This document shows, piece after piece, positions 18,107 to 27,618 of a stretch of DNA of 62,047 nt. The position numbers and the translations under genes are program-made. This stretch comes from Arthrobacter sp. ISL-48 (GTDB lineage: Bacteria; Actinomycetota; Actinomycetes; Actinomycetales; Micrococcaceae), in assembly GCF_018613805.1 (NCBI RefSeq), contig NZ_JAGGPL010000027.1, forward strand, positions 1 to 62,047, read 5' to 3'. How positions within the stretch are numbered: position 1 is the first letter of the stretch; each line of letters opens with the position of its first letter. The notes below the pieces were generated by a model, which made no database searches, was not told the origin of the DNA, and was given only the letters and a program-made list of their open reading frames with translations.

Positions 18107-19629
18107 TGGGCGCCTCCGGCGATGACTGTCAGGACGTCTTCGACTGAAACGTCGTCGTTGCTGATTTCGGCCACCATGGCCCGGTCCTTGATGATGGCTA
18201 TGCGGTCGCTGAGCCGGAGTACCTCCTCCAGCTCGGAGGAGATGAAGAGGATGGACATGCCCTCGGAGGCAAGTCTGTTGACCAGTTTCTGGATCTGCGT
18301 CTTGGCGCCGATATCGATGCCTCGCGTTGGTTCGTCCAGAATCAGGAGATCCGGGGACGTCACCATCCAGCGGGCAAGCAGTACTTTCTGCTGGTTTCCT
18401 CCGCTGAGGTTTCGGATCAGGGCGTCCGGGTTTGCCGGCCGGATGTCGAGCGTCTCGATGAACTCGGCAACAAGTTCGTCCTGCACCCGGCGGGGAATGC
18501 GCCGTGCCCAGCCTTTGGTTGCCTGCATGGCGAGCACGAGGTTGTCACGGACGGTGAGGTCGCCGATGAGGCCTTCCTCTTTGCGGTCTTCGGAGCAGAA
18601 ACCAATGCCGTGGTCGATGGCGGTGCGTGGCGAACGCAGTTTCAGCGGCTGCCCCTTGACCTTGATGGAACCCTCATCGGACTTGTCCGCACCGAAGAGC
18701 AGCCGTGCCGTTTCGGTGCGTCCGGCCCCGAGCAGCCCGGCAAGTCCCACAACCTCGCCCGGGTAGATGGACAGGTTGACGCCGGAGACCGATCCTTTGC
18801 GGCCGAGTCCCTCTGCTTGCATGAACGGCTGTGCGCCGGCCGCGAGACGGGCCTGTGACCGGGCGGATGCCTGGTCCAGTTCTTCCAGGACCTCCAGGTC
18901 CTTCCCGATCATTTTTGAGATGAGATTCATGCGGGAAAGTTCGCGGGTCATGTATTCACCCACGAGCTTGCCGTTGCGGAGCACTGTCATTCGGTCCGAC
19001 AGCTCGTAGACCTGCTCCAGGAAGTGCGAAACGAAAAGGATGGCGACTCCGCGGTCGCGGAGATCCCTGATGACGCGGAAAAGCTGGTTGACCTCGTCTG
19101 CGTCCAGGCTCGACGTCGGCTCGTCCAGGACCAGTACCTTGGCGTTGACCTCGACGGAGCGGGCGATGGCGATCAGTTGCTGGACCGCGATGGAGTGTTC
19201 GGAAAGTAGCGAACCCGGATCAACGTGTTCCAGGTGGAGCTGGGCCAGGACCTCCCGGGTCCGTGTGCGTACGCTGCGCCAGTCGATGGAACCGCGCCGC
19301 CGCGGTTCACGCCCCAGCAGCACATTTTCTTCGACGGTGAGGTTGGGGCAGAGATTCACTTCCTGGTAAACAGTGCTGACGCCGGCCGCCTGTGATTCTG
19401 CTGGCGTCGAGAAGTTTTTCTGCTGGCCCAGGACCGTAATCCGGCCCGAGTCGATGGTGTAGACGCCGGTCAGCGCCTTGATGAGGGTGGATTTGCCCGC
19501 CCCGTTTTCGCCCATAAGGGCATGCACTTCGCCTGGGAAAAGTCGGAAGCTGACGTCGTCCAGGGCCTTGACCCCTGGGAATCCGATGGCAATGCCGGTC
19601 ATCTCGACGACCGGAGCGAGTTCGTTCAT
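18103..19629 (-). CDS. ytfR: Sugar ABC transporter ATP-binding protein (two-domain, YtfR/AraG type)
   Basis: The 508-residue fused double ATPase powers the sugar importer. The N-terminal half has intact Walker A GENGAGKST and Walker B VLVLDEPTSSLD, but a degenerate signature (LSEHSIAVQQ). The C-terminal half has the reverse, a degenerate P-loop (GLLGAGRTE) with an intact LSGGNQQKVLLARW and LLILDEPTRGID. That asymmetry is normal for monosaccharide CUT2 transporters. I start at ATG 19629 (MNELAPVV), because the preceding 24 codons of the open frame have no counterpart in relatives. It follows the binding-protein gene by 99 bases. Confidence 0.9.
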   Translation of the reverse strand: MNELAPVVEMTGIAIGFPGVKALDDVSFRLFPGEVHALMGENGAGKSTLIKALTGVYTIDSGRITVLGQQKNFSTPAESQAAGVSTVYQEVNLCPNLTVEENVLLGREPRRRGSIDWRSVRTRTREVLAQLHLEHVDPGSLLSEHSIAVQQLIAIARSVEVNAKVLVLDEPTSSLDADEVNQLFRVIRDLRDRGVAILFVSHFLEQVYELSDRMTVLRNGKLVGEYMTRELSRMNLISKMIGKDLEVLEELDQASARSQARLAAGAQPFMQAEGLGRKGSVSGVNLSIYPGEVVGLAGLLGAGRTETARLLFGADKSDEGSIKVKGQPLKLRSPRTAIDHGIGFCSEDRKEEGLIGDLTVRDNLVLAMQATKGWARRIPRRVQDELVAEFIETLDIRPANPDALIRNLSGGNQQKVLLARWMVTSPDLLILDEPTRGIDIGAKTQIQKLVNRLASEGMSILFISSELEEVLRLSDRIAIIKDRAMVAEISNDDVSVEDVLTVIAGGAQ

Positions 19630-19728
19630 CCTGGATATCTTTTCTGTGTTGATCCGTGCGGTGGCGGCGCGTGGCAAGTTCTGCACGACGTGCGCTGCCA
19701 CCGCACGGATGGTCAGGTGAGCGTTGGC

Positions 19729-20706
19729 TCAGTACTGACGGGTAGGCAGGGCCTTGGTGGCCTGTTCCTGGGTGAAGGTTGTTTCTTCGGTGACGACGCG
19801 TTCGGGTACTGTTTCGCCGGCGAGGACCTTCTTGGCCAGGTCCATGAGCTGGGTGCCCAGCAGGGGGCTGCACTCGACGATGTAGTTGATCTTGCCTGCG
19901 CTCAGGGCGGTCATGCCGTCCTTGACGGCGTCGATGGTGATGATCTTGATGTCCTTGCCCGGGACCTTGCCGGCGGCTTCGATGGCCTCGATGGCGCCGA
20001 GGCCTTCGTCGTCGTTGTGGGCGAAGACGACGTCGATCTTCGGGTTGTTCTTCAGGAAGGCTTCCATGACCTGCTTGCCGCCGCTGCGGGTGAAGTCACC
20101 GCTTTGGGAGGCGATGATCTTCAGCTTCGGGTCGGCCTTGATGGCCTCTTCGAAGCCCTGTTTGCGGTCGTTGGCCGGCGCGGAGCCGGTGGTGCCCTGG
20201 ATTTCGACGATGTTCACGGTGCCGCTGGCGGACTTGGAGTCCCCGACCAGCCATTCGCCTGCCTTTTTGCCTTCGAGGACGAAGTCGGAGCCGAGGAAGG
20301 TCTTGTAGAGGGACTTGTCGGCCGAGTCAACGGCGCGGTCGGTGAGGATGACGGGGATCTTCGCGTCCTTGGCTTCCTTCAGCACGGTGTCCCAGCCGGA
20401 TTCGACCACGGGGGAGAAGGCGATGACGTCGACCTTTTGCTGGATGTAGGACCTGATCGCCTTGATCTGGTTTTCCTGCTTCTGCTGGGCGTCGGAGAAC
20501 TTCAGGTCCACCCCGGCCGTCTTGGCCGATTCCTGGACGGACTTGGTGTTCGCGGTGCGCCAGCCGCTTTCGGCGCCTACCTGGGCGAAGCCCATCACGA
20601 TCTTCTTGTCTGCGCCGCCGCCGCTGGCGGCCTGGGTGCCGCCGCCGCACGCGGTCAGGGCCAGGGCTGATGCGGCCATGACCGCGATTAGAGTTTTCTT
20701 GAACAC
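19729..20706 (-). CDS. ytfQ: Sugar-binding lipoprotein of the ABC importer, YtfQ type
   Basis: This is the extracellular receptor of the CUT2 sugar importer, 325 residues. A lipoprotein signal peptide ends at LTAC (Cys near residue 20). The mature protein is a RbsB/YtfQ-type fold with VGAESGWRTANTKSVQESA, AFSPVVESGWDTVLKEAK and IPVILTDRAVD, which are characteristic of the YtfQ group. The start is GTG 20706 with GGGAGGA just upstream; the longer frame crosses the promoter region. It is the first gene of its operon, divergent from araB across a 452-base regulatory region. Confidence 0.9.
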   Translation of the reverse strand: MFKKTLIAVMAASALALTACGGGTQAASGGGADKKIVMGFAQVGAESGWRTANTKSVQESAKTAGVDLKFSDAQQKQENQIKAIRSYIQQKVDVIAFSPVVESGWDTVLKEAKDAKIPVILTDRAVDSADKSLYKTFLGSDFVLEGKKAGEWLVGDSKSASGTVNIVEIQGTTGSAPANDRKQGFEEAIKADPKLKIIASQSGDFTRSGGKQVMEAFLKNNPKIDVVFAHNDDEGLGAIEAIEAAGKVPGKDIKIITIDAVKDGMTALSAGKINYIVECSPLLGTQLMDLAKKVLAGETVPERVVTEETTFTQEQATKALPTRQY

Positions 20707-20794
20707 AATGGTCCTCCCGGATGCGTGGATTACAGGCAGGCGGGAGTTTCCAACACCGCCATTGCTGCAAGAGAGCTGCTGCTCTGGCAGCAAG

Positions 20795-20808
20795 TGTGAA
20801 CGCTAACA
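20795..20808. promoter_or_regulatory. LacI-type operator, ytfQ side
   Basis: TGTGAACGCTAACA is an imperfect palindrome centred on CG, like classical LacI-family operators. It lies about 90 bases upstream of ytfQ. Its exact 14-base reverse complement occurs at 21078-21091 in front of araB. Confidence 0.72.
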
Positions 20809-20941
20809 ATCATCCCCGTCAAGCGTTGCAGGTCACGATTTGGATAATGACGCGACTGTCCTTGCGCTGGGCCGCGCCCGCCTGGAGGAGCACTCTACTT
20901 TCTACGCCTTCAGCCCGTCATACTTTTCAGGACCCGCGTCT

Positions 20942-20955
20942 TGTGAGCGCTCTCC
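20942..20955. promoter_or_regulatory. Putative third operator in the middle of the ytfQ-araB region
   Basis: TGTGAGCGCTCTCC contains the perfect core GAGCGCTC and matches the flanking sites over TGTGA-CGCT. Its centre is 147 and 136 bases from the centres of the two outer sites, both close to whole helical turns. Confidence 0.45.
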
Positions 20956-21077
20956 ATTGGCTTTTCCCCAGCGGTTGGACCAAAACGCCGCCCGTAAGTC
21001 CACAGTTGTCCGGCCGCATCACTGCCGCCGGACAACTGACAGCCCAGAGCACCCGCACCCGGTCTTGACGCTGCCCG

Positions 21078-21091
21078 TGTTAGCGTTCACA
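21078..21091. promoter_or_regulatory. LacI-type operator, araB side
   Basis: TGTTAGCGTTCACA is the exact reverse complement of the ytfQ-side operator and lies 68 bases upstream of the araB start codon. The identical inverted pair flanking a divergent promoter region strongly suggests a shared repressor. Confidence 0.72.
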
Positions 21092-21158
21092 ATTAGTAGT
21101 AGTCCTTTCCTTTCCATCGTAGGCAAAGAGGTCCTCGCCTCTTCCTTGGAGGCTTCTT

Positions 21159-22946
21159 ATGCAGAGCAACACACCTCAATTTTCCAGCGAGCCCGACGCC
21201 GACAACTATGTCATCGGCGTAGATTACGGAACCCTCTCTGGCCGCGCCGTAGTAGTCCGGGTCCGGGACGGCAAGGAACTGGGCAGCGGCGTGTTTGATT
21301 ACCCGCACGCCGTAGTGACAGACGTCCTCCCGCAGGACGTGGCTGGCGGGAGCACTGATGGACGGGGCGTGCGGCTTCCAGGAGAATGGGCGCTCCAGGT
21401 CCCTAACGACTACCGTGACGTGCTCCGGAACGCGGTGCCAGCAGCCATTGCTGACGCCGGAATCGACCCCGCCGCCGTTGTCGGCATCGCCACCGACTTC
21501 ACCGCCTGCACCATGGTCCCGGTCAAGTCCGACGGCACGCCGCTCAACGAGCTGGACGGGTTCGCGAACCGGCCGCACGCTTACGTGAAGCTGTGGCGCC
21601 ACCACGCTGCGCAGCCCCAGGCGGACCGGATCAACAAGCTCGCCGCAGAGCGTCGAGAGGATTGGCTTCCACGCTACGGAGGCCTCATCTCCTCGGAATG
21701 GGAGTTCGCCAAGGGCCTCCAGCTCCTGGAGGAGGACCCGGCAGCCTATGCCGAGATGGACCACTGGGTCGAAGCTGCCGACTGGATTGTCTGGCAGCTG
21801 TGCGGAAAGTATGTGCGCAACGCCTGCACTGCCGGCTACAAGGGGATCTACCAGGACGGCCGCTATCCCGCAGAGGACTTCCTTGCAGCGCTGAACCCCG
21901 AGTTCGCGGACTTCGTCAGCGCAAAACTGGAACACACCATCGGCCGTCTCGGAGACGCTGCCGGCTACCTCACAGCCGAAGCTGCCGAGTGGACCGGCCT
22001 GCCGGAAGGCATTGCCGTCGCGGTGGGCAACGTGGACGCCCACGTCACAGCTCCGGCAGCCAAGGCAGTTGATCCAGGCCAGCTGGTCGCCATCATGGGC
22101 ACCTCCACCTGCCACGTCATGAACGGCACCGAACTCCACGAAGTGCCCGGCATGTGCGGGGTGGTGGACGGCGGCATCGTTGATGGCCTCTGGGGCTACG
22201 AAGCCGGCCAGTCCGGCGTCGGTGATATCTTCGGTTGGTTTACTAAGTATGGCGTCCCGCCCGAATACCACCAGGCCGCGGAAGCGGCGGGCCTGGGCGT
22301 CCATGAATACCTCACCGAGCTGGCTTCCCGGCAGGCAATCGGCGAGCATGGCCTGATCGCGCTGGACTGGCACTCGGGCAACCGTTCAGTGCTGGTGGAC
22401 CACGAACTTTCCGGCGTAGTGGTAGGACAGACCCTCGCCACCCGGCCCGAGGACACCTACCGCGCCCTCCTCGAAGCCACCGCATTCGGAACCCGGACCA
22501 TCGTGGACGCATTCCGTGATTCCGGCGTTCCGGTCAAGGAGTTCATCGTGGCAGGCGGGCTGCTGAAGAACAAGCTCCTGATGCAGATCTACGCGGACAT
22601 CACCGGGCTCCAACTCTCCACCATCGGCTCTACCCAAGGGCCCGCCCTCGGCTCCGCCATCCACGCCGCCGTTGCTGCCGGAAAGTACGCAGATATCCGC
22701 GAAGCTGCCGCGGCCATGGGCTCCGAACCCGGCGAAGTGTATATTCCCATTCCGGAAAACGTTGCCGCCTACGAGGAACTCTTCAAGGAATACCGCACCC
22801 TGCACGACTACTTCGGCCGCGGCACCAACGACGTTATGCACCGGCTCAAGGCCATCCAGCGCAACGCGACACCCGGCCTGGACGCCTCCGATTCCGTGCA
22901 GGCTGACTCCGATGCCGCAGAACGGGTTGTAGAGGTGTCCGCTTGA
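21159..22946 (+). CDS. araB: Ribulokinase
   Basis: This enzyme phosphorylates L-ribulose to L-ribulose 5-phosphate with ATP, the second intracellular step of L-arabinose catabolism. The 595-residue FGGY-family kinase has the AraB hallmark GVDYGTLSGRAVVV (residues 20-33) and the C-terminal ATP-binding FGGY signature region (VKEFIVAGGLLKNKLLMQIYAD). The start is firm, with TTGGAGG seven bases before the ATG. Its TGA overlaps the araD start codon. Divergent from ytfQ, it carries an operator 68 bases upstream. Confidence 0.95.
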   Translation: MQSNTPQFSSEPDADNYVIGVDYGTLSGRAVVVRVRDGKELGSGVFDYPHAVVTDVLPQDVAGGSTDGRGVRLPGEWALQVPNDYRDVLRNAVPAAIADAGIDPAAVVGIATDFTACTMVPVKSDGTPLNELDGFANRPHAYVKLWRHHAAQPQADRINKLAAERREDWLPRYGGLISSEWEFAKGLQLLEEDPAAYAEMDHWVEAADWIVWQLCGKYVRNACTAGYKGIYQDGRYPAEDFLAALNPEFADFVSAKLEHTIGRLGDAAGYLTAEAAEWTGLPEGIAVAVGNVDAHVTAPAAKAVDPGQLVAIMGTSTCHVMNGTELHEVPGMCGVVDGGIVDGLWGYEAGQSGVGDIFGWFTKYGVPPEYHQAAEAAGLGVHEYLTELASRQAIGEHGLIALDWHSGNRSVLVDHELSGVVVGQTLATRPEDTYRALLEATAFGTRTIVDAFRDSGVPVKEFIVAGGLLKNKLLMQIYADITGLQLSTIGSTQGPALGSAIHAAVAAGKYADIREAAAAMGSEPGEVYIPIPENVAAYEELFKEYRTLHDYFGRGTNDVMHRLKAIQRNATPGLDASDSVQADSDAAERVVEVSA

Positions 22947-23632
22947 GTACGCTCGAAACCATTGCCCGTGTCCGCCTTGAGGTCTGTGAACTCCACGCCG
23001 AACTCACCCGCTACGAACTGGTGGTGTGGACAGCCGGCAACGTCTCGGCCCGCGTCCCAGGCCATGAACTGCTGGTCATCAAGCCCTCGGGTGTTTCCTA
23101 CGACGACCTGACGCCTGAGCAGATGGTCGTCACAGACCTCTATGGGGTTCCCGTCAATGGCGATGCAGAAGGTGAGTGGGGCAACCCGCCGTTGTCGCCG
23201 TCGTCGGACACAGCAGCACACGCATACGTCTACCGGCATATGCCGGAGGTGGGCGGGGTAGTGCATACCCATTCCACCTACGCCACCGCCTGGGCGGCGC
23301 GGGGCGAATCCATCCCGTGCGTGCTGACCATGATGAGCGATGAATTCGGCGGCTCCATCCCTGTGGGACCGTTCGCACTGATCGGCGACGACTCGATCGG
23401 GCAGGGGATCGTGGAAACCTTGAAGGGCTCCAACTCCCCGGCGGTGCTGATGCAGAACCACGGCCCGTTCACGATCGGCAAGGATGCCAGGTCCGCGGTC
23501 AAGGCCGCCGTGATGTGCGAGGAAGTGGCCCGTACCGTCCACATTTCCCGCCAGCTGGGCGAGCCGATCCCCATTGACCAGGGTCATATCGACTCCCTCT
23601 ACGCCCGCTACCAGAACGTCTACGGCCAGTAA
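22943..23632 (+). CDS. araD: L-ribulose-5-phosphate 4-epimerase
   Basis: AraD converts L-ribulose 5-phosphate to D-xylulose 5-phosphate, linking arabinose to the pentose phosphate pathway. The 229-residue class II aldolase-fold protein shows the substrate-binding TAGNVSARVPG, SSDTAAHAYVYRHMPEVGGVVHTHS (zinc-binding HTHS, split here) and NHGPFTIG with the third zinc ligand region. Translation starts at a TTG (22943) that overlaps the araB stop as TTGA, so it is coupled to araB. Confidence 0.95.
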   Translation: MSTLETIARVRLEVCELHAELTRYELVVWTAGNVSARVPGHELLVIKPSGVSYDDLTPEQMVVTDLYGVPVNGDAEGEWGNPPLSPSSDTAAHAYVYRHMPEVGGVVHTHSTYATAWAARGESIPCVLTMMSDEFGGSIPVGPFALIGDDSIGQGIVETLKGSNSPAVLMQNHGPFTIGKDARSAVKAAVMCEEVARTVHISRQLGEPIPIDQGHIDSLYARYQNVYGQ

Positions 23633-23673
23633 CCCGCCGTCAGCCCACCTTGAATTTACTTGCAGGAGAACTT

Positions 23674-25194
23674 ATGAACACCGCAGCAAACACCTCCCTT
23701 GACGGCTATGAAGTCTGGTTCCTGACCGGCAGCCAGCACCTCTATGGCGAGGACGTGCTCAAGCAGGTGGCCGCCCAGTCCCAGGAGATCGCCAACCAGC
23801 TGAACGCCTCCTCCAGCGTTCCGGTAAAGATCGTCTGGAAGCCTGTCCTGACAGATTCGGACGCCATCCGCCGCACCGCGCTGGAAGCGAACTCGGACGA
23901 CTCCGTCATCGGCGTCACCGCCTGGATGCACACGTTCTCCCCGGCCAAGATGTGGATCCAGGGCCTGGACCTGCTGCGCAAGCCCCTCCTGCACCTGCAC
24001 ACCCAGGCCAACGTCGAACTGCCCTGGGCGGACATCGATTTCGACTTCATGAACCTCAACCAGGCCGCCCACGGCGACCGTGAGTTCGGGTACATCCAGT
24101 CCCGCCTGGGTATCGCTCGGAAGACCGTCGTCGGCCACGTCTCCAACCCCGAGGTGGCCCGGCAGGTAGGCGTCTGGCAGCGCGCAGCCGCCGGTTGGGC
24201 CGCCGTGCGGACCCTGAAACTGACGCGATTCGGTGACAACATGCGCAACGTGGCCGTGACCGAAGGCGACAAGACCGAGGCAGAACTGCGGTTCGGCGTC
24301 GCGGTCAACACCTGGTCAGTCAACCAACTCGCCGATGCCGTGCACGGTGCCTCGGACACCGACGTTGACGCCCTGGTGGCAGAGTATGAGGAACTCTACG
24401 ACGTGGTTCCGGAACTCCGCGCCGGCGCCGCACGCCACGATTCGCTCCGGTACGGAGCACGCATCGAACTGGGCCTGCGCAGCTTCCTGGAAGCCAACGG
24501 CTCGGCAGCCTTCACCACCTCGTTCGAGGACTTGGGCGCGCTCCGTCAACTGCCGGGCCTGGCAGTCCAGCGGCTCATGGCGGATGGCTACGGCTTCGGG
24601 GCCGAGGGTGACTGGAAGACCGCCATCCTGGTCCGCGCCGCCAAGGTGATGGGCTCCGGACTGCCCGGTGGCGCCTCCCTGATGGAGGACTACACGTACC
24701 ACCTGGAGCCCGGTGCGGAGAAGATCCTTGGCGCCCACATGCTGGAGGTCTGCCCGTCCCTGACCGCCGGAAAGCCTCGCCTGGAGATCCATCCGCTGGG
24801 CATCGGCGGCAAGGAAGATCCCGTTCGCCTGGTGTTCGACGCCGATGCCTCCCCGGGCGTTGTGGTGGCGCTTTCGGACATGCGGGACCGCTTCCGCCTG
24901 GTTGCCAACGCCGTGGACGTCGTGCCCCTGGACCAGCCGCTTCCAAACCTCCCGGTAGCCCGTGCATTGTGGGAGCCGAAGCCTGATTTCGCCACCTCCG
25001 CTGCCGCCTGGCTCACCGCAGGCGCCGCGCACCACACCGTGCTGAGCACCGCCGTCGGGATGGACGTCTTTGAGGACTTTGCGGAAATTGCCCGCACTGA
25101 ACTGCTCACCATTGACGAGGGCACCACTATCCGCCAGTTCAAAAAGGACCTGAACTGGAACGCCGCGTACTACAAGCTCGCCGGGGGTCTCTGA
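23674..25194 (+). CDS. araA: L-arabinose isomerase
   Basis: AraA converts L-arabinose to L-ribulose, the first intracellular step. The 506-residue length matches the 500-residue E. coli enzyme. Landmarks are EVWFLTGSQHLYGED at the N-terminus, FSPAKMWIQGL, HLHTQANVELPW and the C-terminal EMLEVCPS-like segment (HMLEVCPSL), with conserved metal-ligand Glu/His regions. The ATG at 23674 follows CAGGAGAA. It completes the araBDA operon and is followed by a hairpin at 25284-25341. Confidence 0.96.
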   Translation: MNTAANTSLDGYEVWFLTGSQHLYGEDVLKQVAAQSQEIANQLNASSSVPVKIVWKPVLTDSDAIRRTALEANSDDSVIGVTAWMHTFSPAKMWIQGLDLLRKPLLHLHTQANVELPWADIDFDFMNLNQAAHGDREFGYIQSRLGIARKTVVGHVSNPEVARQVGVWQRAAAGWAAVRTLKLTRFGDNMRNVAVTEGDKTEAELRFGVAVNTWSVNQLADAVHGASDTDVDALVAEYEELYDVVPELRAGAARHDSLRYGARIELGLRSFLEANGSAAFTTSFEDLGALRQLPGLAVQRLMADGYGFGAEGDWKTAILVRAAKVMGSGLPGGASLMEDYTYHLEPGAEKILGAHMLEVCPSLTAGKPRLEIHPLGIGGKEDPVRLVFDADASPGVVVALSDMRDRFRLVANAVDVVPLDQPLPNLPVARALWEPKPDFATSAAAWLTAGAAHHTVLSTAVGMDVFEDFAEIARTELLTIDEGTTIRQFKKDLNWNAAYYKLAGGL

Positions 25195-25586
25195 GCACGG
25201 GCATCATGGGGTGGCGCGTTCCCGCACCTAGTGCTCGAAATGGGCGCGGGGGAGCGCCGCCGTTGCGGTTGTCCGCGGTGAGAGGGCCGGCGACGGCTGG
25301 GGGAGAGGCCTTGGTCTCAAAGGTCTCCTCGTCGCCGGCCCCGCTAAATGCCCGGATCCGTTAGCCCGGGAGTTCGCAGTTTGTGAGTCCTGAGCGCATT
25401 GCCCGCCTCACACCCCCTAGTGAGCCATACACGTCTAATCCCTTGAGACGAACCTAGTTCTGGACGGGCCAGGAAGAACGGGTAATCGGTACTCGTTTTT
25501 CAGATTAGGTAGTACTCGGATTGGCGGTTCCGGTACTCGAATTCCGGTCCGCGCCTACGCCACCTTCCCCACGCTGCGCAGAAGTG
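25195..25586. other. Gene-free region between araA and the APC transporter
   Basis: This is a 392-base gap between convergent genes. Apart from the hairpin at 25284-25341 I see no gene, tRNA or clear repeat. The tail from about 25440 is slightly more AT-rich than its surroundings. Confidence 0.5.
25284..25341 (+). terminator. Hairpin downstream of araA
   Basis: GGGCCGGCGACG (25284-25295) pairs perfectly with CGTCGCCGGCCC (25330-25341). The intervening loop can form a second, weaker GGAGA/TCTCC stem. It lies 90 bases after the araA stop. There is no U-run. Confidence 0.65.
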
Positions 25587-27563
25587 TCAGCCAACATGGA
25601 CCCAGGGACGTTTGGTGACGTCAGGCTCCGCCTCGCGCAGCACTTCACGGGTGACCGGAGCGATCTCGCCCTCGCCGAGGAACAGGAACCGCAGGAGGTT
25701 GGTCACTGGGTTCCCTTCAGTCCAACGGAAGTAGATGTGCGGCATCAGACCGGTCACGTCCCTGATGTGGAGCAGGACGGAGGCAATAGTGTTGGGGACG
25801 ACGGGGCCATGCACTTCCAGGACCCGGTATCCGTGGCGGCTCACGCCGTTCACCCTCAGTTCTGTCTCGAAATCAGAGGAATCCTCGACCACCACTTCGA
25901 GGAACAGAGCCTCGTGTTCGAGGGGCAGATGGCTGACCTCGATCGCCGAGGTGAGCTTGTTCCTGTAGGCCTCGGCCGTGAGCCGGAGCGGCTCATGGGC
26001 AATGATCGCGATCGGTCCGTCCAGGGTGGAGGACATGAATTCGAGGGCCTGCCGGTCAAGATGAACGTGCGTGGCGTGCAGTTCGAAGGAGCGGCGTATG
26101 CGTGAGAGCAGGGAGATCACGATGATGCCCAAGATGAAGACGCCGGCGATCCTGATGCCTTCTGGCCGTTCGAACATATTGGCGATGGTGGTGTAGGTAA
26201 ACACGACGGAAATAGCGCCGAAGCCTATTGTGCGTTTACGCTGCTTCCGCCGGCGCGCCGAAAGAGTGACAGCAACAGCTGCGGAGGTCATCAATACCAG
26301 GACGCCGGTGGCGTAGGCACCGCCCTGGGCGTCGACGTCGGCGTCGAAGAGGAAAGTGATCAGGAACCCTACCAGGGTAAAGACCAGCACTAGCGGACGG
26401 ACCGCTTTGGCCCATCCGGGGGCCATTCCGTAGCGCGGCAGGTACCTCGGTACCAGGTTCAGCAGCCCTGCCATGGCGGAAGCGCCAGCGAACCAGAGGA
26501 TGGCGATGGTGCTGATGTCGTAGACGGTCCCGAATTCGACGCCCAGGTACTCATGCGCAAGGAAGGCCAGGGCGCGTCCGTTCGCCTGCCCGCCAGGTTC
26601 GAATTCCTGTGCCGGGATCAGGACGACGGTAATAAAGCTGGTGGCGATCAGGAAGCCACTCATGATCACGGCGGCCGTGGTCAGCATGCGGCGGGTTCCG
26701 CGGATACGGCCGGCAGGGTTTTCAGCCGTATCAGCCTCGTCTCCCCTGACCTGGGGCATGACAGCCACTCCCGTTTCGAAGCCTGACAGGCCAAGGGCAA
26801 GTTTGGGAAAGACGAGAAGTGCGATGGCCACGACCATGAGCGGGTCACCATGGGAAGTCCAGAGTGTCGTCCACCAGTCTCCGAGGTCAACAGGGTGTGT
26901 GAACACCTCCCTGAGAGTCACGACCACGACCACCGCGTTGAGGCCGAGGTAGAGGACCACGAGGGCGACGGCGACTCCGATGGCTTCCCTGAAACCCCTA
27001 AGGAACACCGCTGCGAGCAGTGCCAGCAGGAACAGGGTGACCACGACATTCTGGCCCTGCAACCACCCGGGGGCGATGGGGTTCTGGATCAAGTGCGCGC
27101 TGGCATCGGCGGCCGAAAGCGTCATGGTGATCATGAAGTCCGTCGCGGCGAACCCCAGCAGGATGAGGACAAAAAGCTTGCCGCCCCACCGGGGCAGCAG
27201 CCGTTCGAGCATCGCGATGGAGCCCTCTCCGCGGTGGCTTTCCCCGGCAACCCGCCGGTAAACCGGCAGGGCGCCGAACAGGGTGACTGCAACGAGCACC
27301 ATGGTGGCAAGCGGCGAGATGGCACCGGCGGCAAGGGCCGCGATCGCCGGCTGATAGCCGAGGGTGGAAAAGTAGTCCACGCCCGTCAGGCACATGACCT
27401 GCCACCACGAATGCTTCTTTTCGTGGGCGGTGGTCACTCCACCCGGGCCCTGGTGGGTGCCTTTGCTGTCCTGAAGACCGAACAGCAGCCAGTTCCTTAG
27501 AGCCGCCTTACCTCCAGGGGGAGGCGTCGATGGATCTGCCGGGGGCCTGCTCAACGTGGTCAT
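25587..27563 (-). CDS. Large APC-superfamily transporter, possibly a KimA-like potassium importer
   Basis: The 658-residue membrane protein has about 12 hydrophobic segments (residues 60-500) and a soluble C-terminal tail of about 150 residues. The opening segment (GVDYFSTLGYQPAIAALAAG, residues 61-80) resembles APC transporters of the KimA/YdaO type rather than ordinary amino-acid permeases. Bacillus KimA is a proton-coupled potassium importer of about 607 residues with a similar C-terminal domain. The adjacent KdpD/KdpE-like genes support a potassium role, but the substrate is inference. The start is strong (AAAGGA before the ATG). The 150-base leader carries tandem CCGTGAA repeats. Confidence 0.75.
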   Translation of the reverse strand: MTTLSRPPADPSTPPPGGKAALRNWLLFGLQDSKGTHQGPGGVTTAHEKKHSWWQVMCLTGVDYFSTLGYQPAIAALAAGAISPLATMVLVAVTLFGALPVYRRVAGESHRGEGSIAMLERLLPRWGGKLFVLILLGFAATDFMITMTLSAADASAHLIQNPIAPGWLQGQNVVVTLFLLALLAAVFLRGFREAIGVAVALVVLYLGLNAVVVVVTLREVFTHPVDLGDWWTTLWTSHGDPLMVVAIALLVFPKLALGLSGFETGVAVMPQVRGDEADTAENPAGRIRGTRRMLTTAAVIMSGFLIATSFITVVLIPAQEFEPGGQANGRALAFLAHEYLGVEFGTVYDISTIAILWFAGASAMAGLLNLVPRYLPRYGMAPGWAKAVRPLVLVFTLVGFLITFLFDADVDAQGGAYATGVLVLMTSAAVAVTLSARRRKQRKRTIGFGAISVVFTYTTIANMFERPEGIRIAGVFILGIIVISLLSRIRRSFELHATHVHLDRQALEFMSSTLDGPIAIIAHEPLRLTAEAYRNKLTSAIEVSHLPLEHEALFLEVVVEDSSDFETELRVNGVSRHGYRVLEVHGPVVPNTIASVLLHIRDVTGLMPHIYFRWTEGNPVTNLLRFLFLGEGEIAPVTREVLREAEPDVTKRPWVHVG

Positions 27564-27618
27564 GAATTTCCTTTCCGCGCGGCAGATCGCGCCGCGGACA
27601 CAGCCGAAACTAACACCT

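Noticed and set aside
21093..22373. 426-codon open frame opposite araB
   Set aside because: Antisense shadow; araB is unmistakable on the + strand.
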